Of a stretch of 64,000 nucleotides of DNA, positions 61,201 through 64,000 are shown one piece after another. The stretch's first letter is position 1, and each line of letters starts with the position of its first letter. This stretch comes from Undaria pinnatifida. Lineage: Eukaryota > Sar > Phaeophyceae > Laminariales > Alariaceae. The DNA lies in assembly GCA_012845835.1 (NCBI GenBank), contig JABAKD010000021.1:7073506-7137505 (forward strand), in the 5' to 3' direction. A program made the position numbers and the translations under genes. Below the pieces are notes generated by a model, which was not told the DNA's origin, made no database searches, and saw only the letters and a program-made list of their open reading frames with translations.

Positions 61201-63562
61201 CGCCCACCGCCTCGAACGCCCCCTCCTTCCCCACCACCCGCACCATCGCCTAGACCTAGCACCACACGTATAGCAAACCCCCACCTAAAGCCCTTCTCCC
61301 CCCCCCCACCTCCCCCACCCCCCCTCCCCCACCCCCCACCTCCCCGCCCCCCCACCGCATCCCAGCCCCACCCCCTCGAACACTCCGCCCTCTACTAACT
61401 GCTTGTACGACTTACAGGATATACATGATAAACTGGTGCATTATTTCCAAAACCATCACATTTGTCCCCTTAAAAGAATGTATAGCTTCCACGCACAGAT
61501 TGAGCTGCCCCGTCCGTCCCGTCCCCCCCCCCCCTCCAACCCCGCTCCCTTTTGATCAAAACCAGGCCCCCACGTCCTTACAAACTCCGCCCTCCCCTCA
61601 CCGGTTATTCGACTTACAGGATTCACTTGATAAACAGATGCATCTCCTTCCGCAGCTGTCACAATTTTTTCTCCCGGAAACGGGTTTTATAGTTTCCGCG
61701 CCAAGACTAACTAACGTCACCCTGATGACCCTGATAGCTACTCTGCAGTTGCACGGGGAGTCGCCGACCTATCTCCTTAAAGAAGACACACAACCCGTAT
61801 TACGCGCGATCGGAGTATCACACACAGCTTGCAAAGATGAGTTTCGACAAAATATTCGATCTCACAGCTGGAGTGTATTTTCATTCTTTATAATATCCTT
61901 CAGCTGTAGTGGATGGTGATGAACCCAATAAAGAAGGGATGCGTCGGTCGCACGCGACGGGTTTTTAGGTTGTAAAACATGTTAAGTAGGGTCACCTCGA
62001 CATGTCGGCGGATTGCTGTGGGGATATTACAGGGGGAGATATATGCGATTGACGTACTCTTTCGGAATGGCGGCACTTGATATCTGCCTCCACGCCAGCT
62101 TCGGCGAGTGTTTCCCAGAAATAAACGAGGGTATTGTAACAAAAAAGGTATCACAGGAATACTATCTGTACGTGTGACGGTGCGACTATTTCGCCGTCGT
62201 CAACCATCGGGCCAGTACACATGTTCGAGGATACGTGTGTTTTGTAAAACGCAATCCGTGCCTAGTTGAGAAGCTACACTGTTGATCATACCCAGCTACA
62301 TAACTCTGCTATACTGCTGTCCATGCCCAGTTGAGCATAGGTGTCTATTGCCGAGTACGGTCGCGCTGACGCAAAGCAGTGACATCGCACCAAACAAAGC
62401 ACGACTTTGAGGCAAGCACAGCAGTTCTATTCGTGTCATGCGCGCTTTGAACACAGTTTTACCAGCGTTTACAGGTTTCAGCACGCACCTGGTAGGTTTT
62501 GAGAACACTATCCACGACGAACACGGCGCTGCCGCGAGCAACAGTGTTGTCACGCAGAGACATGTCTTGAAGGAGCAACGTCGTGCTGTGCAAGGCGTAA
62601 CTGGAGAACAGCAGTACAGTTTGGCAGAGTGGCACGTGACGAACACCGTCGAAGCAAAGCGGTTGTGTAATCTAACTCAGTCACGGTATGCAGCAACAAA
62701 GTAAGTGCCACGGTGCAGCACGTATGATACATATCACACCACGTTTTACCACCAGCAACGTCCCGCGATTGGCAACAACATGTGGTGGCCCTAACAGCGT
62801 GGCATTCAAGCACCAACGTCCCGTGACATGTTAAATAGCGTAGACGGTCATATTTATGCACCTACATTTCTCGCAATATTCAGATGAGGGCGTTTACACT
62901 CAATTAAGGTGTCCACGTCTATGCAACAAGCGTATCAAGGTTGGTCTTCGCTAAACGATCCAGTATCAGCAAAAGACTGTTGAATTGTACAAGTATTGTG
63001 ATTTACGTCGCCAGGAAATAATCGCAGAACTGAAACAACATTATAGTTTCAATTGGGAACGTAGGGAAAAGAGTGAATGCACCGGATGTTTATCGTAGCT
63101 GGTCCTGAGAACGATGGGAAACGCGCCCCACTTATGGAACCACGGGAGTTGCGAACGTTCTAAGGATATACGTAGTATACATACAGATATCGTAACGTGT
63201 ATGTGACGATGCATGCATTTGTCCCTCGTCGAACGAACAGCTGGGTGGAGCTTCCGGTCGGTATGGTCATTGATCCGGCCTTGCTGAAATCAGGTACAGA
63301 GTATTCCCTACCAATCCCGGAGGTCGAAGGGTTTTGGTCTACGGTATCATACTTACATGGCAGGTCCCGCGAGTGCCGAGCTGCTTTCTATATCGCACGC
63401 CCAATTCACGATCGTGCGGTCGGCCGCGTAGATGGCTCCACCATCCACGGCGTAATGACGTAATAGGGTCACTCCCGTGCATTTGACAGTACTCTGCGGG
63501 CCTCTCAGGTGCACGAAACCTCCGAAGTTGGCCTCGTTGTTGGAAAAGTTTCCTCCCGTTAT
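31783..63562 (-). CDS. Gene B (probably 5'-partial): paralog of A with Pmp-like beta-helix ectodomain, 22 exons seen
   Basis: Spliced model on the minus strand: 63562-63357, 62600-62489, 58172-58065, 57836-57704, 57350-57130, 56580-56303, 54123-53760, 52793-52686, (gap), 50093-49945, 48944-48287, 47518-47496, 46915-46776, 45962-45515, 45143-45060, 44221-44089, 43035-42923, 37340-37248, 35996-35896, 34285-34222, 33845-33657, 32302-32100, 32014-31783. About 1387 residues are visible. All joins keep frame except the gap between the 8th and 9th exons, where an exon of 3n+1 bases is missing. The N-terminal part has GGNFSNN/GGAIYA-type repeats of polymorphic-outer-membrane (right-handed beta-helix) type; the rest parallels gene A. 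No start codon or signal peptide is seen, so more exons lie beyond 63562. Confidence 0.8.
32100..32302 (-). CDS. Gene B exon: acidic tail
   Basis: Acceptor tgccag, donor AGCAG|gtacgt, phase 0 to 2, 203 nt. Begins GVVLGVDLVDEENADKIL, continues KSNKETKAEEEEELPSW and QDKPAVPEFPF. One codon shorter than A in the variable Ser/Gly end. The high identity to A shows that the tail is under constraint. Confidence 0.83.
33657..33845 (-). CDS. Gene B exon: last two membrane helices, followed by a GC donor
   Basis: Acceptor cacgatag, 63 codons, phase 0 to 0, ends KHVQ. The donor is CAG|gcaagg, a GC-AG intron, whereas A has CAG|gtatgg at the same place. Encodes GCLVIFFTNFLALIIQ, then AAYSVLLILVHVFFILSIC. 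Confidence 0.83.
34222..34285 (-). CDS. Gene B exon: short loop (AFEIQMPHIDGLEIQLYR)
   Basis: Acceptor accgatag, donor ACG|gtgaga, 64 nt, phase 2 to 0. The protein differs from A by two residues (LG for LV, T for A). Confidence 0.83.
34756..34841. repeat. 19-bp perfect inverted repeat in an intron of gene B
   Basis: GCAAGAGCTGTGCGACACG and its exact reverse complement are separated by 48 bases. The intron of gene A at this position does not show it. It could be a small inverted-repeat element or a hairpin RNA; nothing in the sequence decides between these. Confidence 0.8.
35896..35996 (-). CDS. Gene B exon: two membrane helices
   Basis: Acceptor gcggaag, donor TCAG|gtacgg, 101 nt, phase 0 to 2. 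Encodes VFECIRRLLLTGMLVFVP, then STSGQVAYGCIFAFI, matching A with conservative changes. Confidence 0.85.
37248..37340 (-). CDS. Gene B exon: QEKINQR...APTSFLWGAYYPSCYYFE
   Basis: Acceptor cgctgtag, donor GAG|gtacat, 31 codons, phase 0 to 0. Same length as A; APTSFLW and CYYFE are conserved. Confidence 0.85.
39245..39950. repeat. Degenerate minisatellite of GGAAGCTTTC/TTCCACGGAAG units
   Basis: About 700 bp of short units built on TTCCACGGAAGC and CTTTCACGGAAG, with many AAGCTT sites. Units are near-palindromic, so both strands read alike and several frames are open at once (for example 39318-39734 +), which is a repeat effect and not a gene. A telomere-type motif interrupts it at 39644-39664. 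Confidence 0.85.
39644..39664 (+). repeat. Interstitial telomere-like (CCCTAA)3 tract
   Basis: Three perfect CCCTAA units plus CCC, inside the minisatellite. It corresponds to TTAGGG on the other strand, the telomere type I recall for brown algae. Chance occurrence of 21 bases is unlikely; a repaired break or a capture of telomere sequence is possible. Confidence 0.8.
40356..41345 (-). repeat. Tandem array of about 287-bp tRNA-like units (3.4 copies)
   Basis: Units start near 40356, 40647, 40933 and 41216 (the last truncated), each with the gtccgtttgaccactt block, a C-run, aaacggcgggatagcaggtcggcc (one base differs per copy) and a conserved 3' part. On the minus strand each full unit contains A-box-like TGGTCAAACGG and B-box-like GTGGGTTCGATCCCCAC, a perfect T-arm, about 60 bases apart. 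No 5' acceptor half pairs with the 3' side, so these are tRNA-derived units and not intact tRNA genes. Confidence 0.75.
41940..42350. repeat. Pair of diverged direct repeats, about 300 bp apart
   Basis: 41950-42045 and 42248-42340 share ctggcata(a/c)ggccgg, a C-rich block, ggtcgg(c/g)c(t/a), gcacatctgggxat and ccatcg in the same order, so about 300 bp was tandemly duplicated and has since diverged. Confidence 0.55.
42923..43035 (-). CDS. Gene B exon: YPLGIPAVFLYILL membrane segment
   Basis: Acceptor gattgcag, donor GTG|gtgagc, 113 nt, phase 1 to 0. Gives YPLGIPAVFLYILL, SQRSAINPL and a polar end, parallel to A. Confidence 0.85.
43180..43266. repeat. (GTT)n microsatellite
   Basis: Almost 30 TTG/GTT triplets with three GCT interruptions near the right end. 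It reads as poly-Asn on the minus strand but lies in an intron between the 43035 and 44089 exon ends, so it is not translated in the model. Confidence 0.9.
44089..44221 (-). CDS. Gene B exon: FQTFACD...LRADSRI signature
   Basis: Acceptor ccccacag, donor CTCT|gtgagt, 133 nt, phase 0 to 1. IFQTFACDDY, LRADSRIDC and HTVYMVYAGVMVCL align with A residue for residue. Confidence 0.87.
45060..45143 (-). CDS. Gene B exon: membrane helix identical to A
   Basis: Acceptor cgaacag, donor GTG|gtaagt, 28 codons; NRLWELFARHTT followed by MTLIILYLVYSQVSTV is unchanged from gene A. Confidence 0.87.
45515..45962 (-). CDS. Gene B exon: membrane span plus polar loop
   Basis: Acceptor cgcacag, donor GAACAG|gtgaat, 448 nt, phase 2 to 0. 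Starts MVTIAPFILLGFLGVTFYLG, then a divergent Ser/Thr/Arg-rich loop, ending VWKAGPGHKTNPEQ. The exact length match with A despite a divergent loop suggests loop length matters. Confidence 0.85.
46776..46915 (-). CDS. Gene B exon: GFPPIYEKFLS segment
   Basis: Acceptor cgtgtag, donor T|gtgagt, 140 nt, phase 0 to 2. Encodes FADVTNVGFPPIYEKF, LSIIGIFSLDLGWLLSATC and PGVGFYEKL. Confidence 0.87.
47496..47518 (-). CDS. Gene B microexon (23 nt)
   Basis: Acceptor gaggacag and donor gtaagc. Encodes VWQISAA after a split Val codon; one base differs from the gene A microexon and that change is silent. Confidence 0.85.
48287..48944 (-). CDS. Gene B exon: long polar loop, followed by a GC donor
   Basis: Acceptor gttgatcag, 658 nt, phase 0 to 1, donor ATAG|gcaaga. 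Begins VGGRGAVSSTVANTKQS, has an Asn/Gly-rich centre (NNDGDNNNKGG) and ends KTTAGKIGAFLTWLPLSK and LKIVI. Six codons longer than A. Confidence 0.85.
49945..50093 (-). CDS. Gene B exon: Cys-rich motif plus first membrane span
   Basis: Acceptor gtctgaag, donor CTG|gtgaga, 149 nt, phase 1 to 0. Encodes VCSACSSGYGRGAANQCHLC, SESFKGGMIF and a hydrophobic helix to VYL. Confidence 0.85.
50094..52685 (-). other. Gene B intron region with an unplaced exon
   Basis: Frame arithmetic requires an exon of 3n+1 bases. About 50690-50600 resembles gene A 2785-2850 and reads IVDNGSGSKENCSPRCPEC, a plausible fragment of the missing Cys segment, but it joins in the wrong phase. Not called. Confidence 0.45.
52686..52793 (-). 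CDS. Gene B exon: TLESLPIRVGYWR motif
   Basis: Acceptor gataaag, donor AAG|gtatga, 36 codons, phase 0 to 0. Encodes GVDCSEPGATLESLPIRV, GYWRAATNLT and ends HACYNK, matching the first visible exon of A. Confidence 0.82.
53281..53600 (+). mobile_element. tRNA-derived SINE copy 3, antisense in a gene B intron
   Basis: Starts CCGGTCGCCCCGGTGG, identical to the copy at 24306. A-box-like TGGCGTATCAGG and B-box-like GAGTTCGAATCC follow about 50 bases apart. The body shares gcgagagcg, actcgacgag, gcgataaaaatgg and aaggca blocks with copies 1 and 2, and the end is A-rich (gaaaaaaaacaacaataaac). It lies in the intron 52794-53759. Confidence 0.65.
53760..54123 (-). CDS. Gene B exon: extracellular domain with C-terminal Cys cluster
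   Basis: Acceptor ctgatacag, donor GAG|gtgcgt, 364 nt, phase 2 to 0. Encodes VTLWVATRPGTFFDGTAVVT and onward, with several N-glycosylation sequons (NAS, NRT), then FFHCDVGTFWNRTD and GVCQRCTEDD. The split Ser codon joins it to the previous exon as PGK-S-VTLWV, as I recall for the family. Confidence 0.8.
55129..55201. repeat. 13-bp perfect inverted repeat in a gene B intron
   Basis: CAGCAGCCGGTCC and GGACCGGCTGCTG enclose 47 bases. It lies in the 2.2 kb intron 54124-56302, where I see nothing else. Confidence 0.8.
56303..56580 (-). CDS. Gene B exon: extracellular beta-rich domain
   Basis: Acceptor ataacag, donor AAAAG|gtgagt, 278 nt, phase 0 to 2. Encodes RCVSGNATALSLSLAV, a Ser/Glu-rich linker, then GVIWTVNASQSAAM and TIMPSTGLLFPGK. 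Both junctions keep frame with neighbours. The other two frames over this stretch are also open, so the call rests on phase and family resemblance. Confidence 0.7.
57130..57350 (-). CDS. Gene B exon: Cys-rich CLDGHVGVYCQC segment
   Basis: Acceptor tactcttag, donor GAG|gtgaca, 221 nt, phase 1 to 0. Encodes NATSLTNVNFRCEDALVEPV, SSYSPCSGPVCLDGHVGVY and CQCYYPKRSPWKE. The Cys spacing suggests disulfides in an extracellular module following the beta-helix. Confidence 0.8.
57704..57836 (-). CDS. Gene B exon: beta-helix repeat segment
   Basis: Acceptor gttttcag, donor AACT|gtgagc, 133 nt, phase 0 to 1. Encodes EVIFSEGELYLDDCDFSEST, then ASVLIHSEPGSTAVIRNAKL. The 'x(L)xxCxF..xxA..L(I)' periodicity is typical of right-handed beta-helix repeats. 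Confidence 0.78.
58065..58172 (-). CDS. Gene B exon: beta-helix repeat segment
   Basis: Acceptor ttggcag, donor GAG|gtccgt, 36 codons, phase 0 to 0. Encodes VDFRDSSGSFDLSAVQVDQ, then TSTFIAEDTSFIGFGGE. A second donor 20 bases on (GG|gtgacc) is rejected because it breaks phase. Confidence 0.72.
59044..60460. mobile_element. Fold-back (long inverted repeat) element with CAGCAG target-site duplication
   Basis: Ends are TGTTGCGATTTATCGCC and its complement GGCGATAAATCGCAACA, directly flanked on both sides by CAGCAG (59038-59043 and 60461-60466). Arms contain runs of C(6-8)TGAAATATATGATC units on the left and their complements on the right, and an inner inverted pair (about 59270-59446 with about 59846-60000). 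The right arm is itself tandemly duplicated (59972-60225 and 60226-60460). No transposase frame is present, so it is non-autonomous. Confidence 0.85.
61177..61372. repeat. C-rich low-complexity tract
   Basis: Nearly pure C with scattered A and T; the opposite strand has many G runs of 4 to 8 and could form quadruplexes. The open frames on either strand (Pro-rich and Gly-rich) are compositional artefacts. Confidence 0.85.
61545..61900 (+). repeat. Dispersed repeat, longest copy
   Basis: Contains the part matching 22034-22110 and the part matching 25468-25750. A short version of its ccgccctc...cgacttacaggat block also occurs just upstream at about 61370-61440, so the front end was duplicated locally. 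Confidence 0.75.
62489..62600 (-). CDS. Gene B exon: beta-helix repeat segment
   Basis: Acceptor ttctccag, donor CAG|gtgcgt, 112 nt, phase 2 to 0. The completed Ile codon leads into YALHSTTLLLQDMSLRDNT, then VARGSAVFVVDSVLKTYQ. The 'DNTxxxGSAVFV' pattern matches Pmp-type repeats, and phase agrees with both neighbours. Confidence 0.75.
63357..63562 (-). CDS. Gene B exon (first visible): Pmp-like beta-helix repeats
   Basis: Acceptor ttaaccag, donor AT|gtaagt, 206 nt, phase 0 to 2. Encodes ITGGNFSNNEANFGGFVHL, later VTLLRHYAVDGGAIYAAD and WACDIESSSAL. 'GGxFxNNxAxxGG' and 'GGAIYA' are the classic polymorphic outer-membrane repeat motifs. No initiator Met or signal peptide, so the gene continues upstream. 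Confidence 0.82.
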
Positions 63563-63724
63563 CTGGTTAAATAAGAAACAGTCAGCAGTGTTGTCACTAT
63601 TGTAATGTTTGGCGAGAGGGCATAGTGGGGAGGATATTTTCTCGCGTTTGCCAGGATCTATCTAGATAATTCAGTACAAATGTTGTCGTACTGATTGTGG
63701 CCACTGCTGTCTACACGACATATG

Positions 63725-63835
63725 CAGATGGGTACCAGGCAGCGAACGTGGGCACAAAGGGCTCGTGAAACCGCCTTATTCAGATGGGTATCAGGCAGCG
63801 AACGTGGGCACAAAGGGCTCGTGAAACTGCCTTAG
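63725..63835. repeat. Two tandem 56-bp units
   Basis: 63725-63780 and 63781-63835 differ at only a few bases (ggtacc/ggtatc, aaaccg/aaactg). A recent duplication, in sequence upstream of the first gene B exon seen. Confidence 0.9.
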
Positions 63836-64000
63836 AATCGGTCTCGCTGTCTCGGTGGCTGACGTTGAGCGTACTCTTTAAAGTTGACATCATACTGTAC
63901 TCTTGTTGCAACGTCTTCCGGCGCCATTTATGTGGGATTTCGGTATCGAGGACGACAGGAACGGTCGGTCAACTTGATAACGACGAGTGGGCACCCCATC

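Larger units (their letters stand above)
58173..62488 (-). other. Repeat-filled 4.3 kb intron of gene B
   Basis: Holds the fold-back element (59044-60460), a C-rich tract (61177-61372) and a dispersed repeat copy (about 61545-61900). A 177-codon open frame on the opposite strand at 58484-59017 contains VFADDCACLAD, which superficially recalls a reverse-transcriptase active site but has no other RT motif; not called a gene. Confidence 0.65.

Noticed and set aside
61060..61398. Pro-rich or Gly-rich protein
   Set aside because: C-rich low-complexity DNA with no conservation.

Overview
The window is eukaryotic. It is dominated by two intron-rich paralogous genes lying tail to tail: gene A on the + strand (visible exons 390-19784, 5' end outside the window) and gene B on the - strand (63562 down to 31783, 5' end probably outside the window). 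I built the exon models by comparing A with B. Every splice junction listed keeps the reading frame, and 13 of the 15 shared exons have identical lengths in the two genes. The order of parts is: Pmp-like beta-helix repeats, an extracellular domain, a Cys-rich segment ending CSxCSSGYGRGAANQCHxC, one membrane span, a long polar Ser/Asn-rich loop, then a conserved multi-span membrane domain and an acidic tail. I recall this architecture (chlamydial polymorphic outer-membrane-type repeats plus an ephrin-receptor/GCC2-GCC3-like Cys module and a polytopic C-terminus) from large membrane-protein families of stramenopiles, above all brown algae and oomycetes. Together with roughly 1 kb introns, GC near 50% and an interstitial TTAGGG-type telomere motif, a brown-alga-like stramenopile is my best guess; this is an inference.

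Layout. 1-19784: the 3' two-thirds of gene A (15 exons). 19785-31782: a 12 kb stretch between the two gene ends with no gene I can support. Its two sides still carry inverted A/B homology (20650-20930 with 30640-30860; 21770-21845 with 29690-29765), so the inverted duplication reaches past the genes. Its middle holds two copies of a tRNA-derived SINE family, a dispersed repeat and a perfect 14-bp hairpin. 31783-63562: gene B (22 exons found, at least one missing). 63563-64000: intron or upstream sequence with a 56-bp tandem duplication.

Gene B's introns have collected repeats that A lacks: a 287-bp tRNA-like tandem array (40356-41345), a degenerate GGAAGCTTTC minisatellite with a telomere motif inside it (39245-39950), a (GTT)n microsatellite (43180-43266), another SINE copy (about 53281-53600) and a 1.4 kb fold-back element with terminal inverted repeats and a probable CAGCAG target-site duplication (59044-60460).

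The most notable gene-structure findings are a 23-nt microexon preserved in both paralogs directly after a GC-AG intron, and another intron that is GT-AG in A but GC-AG in B. The genes look intact in every exon found, and I saw no frameshift or premature stop. I see no CRISPR array, operon, rRNA or intact tRNA gene.
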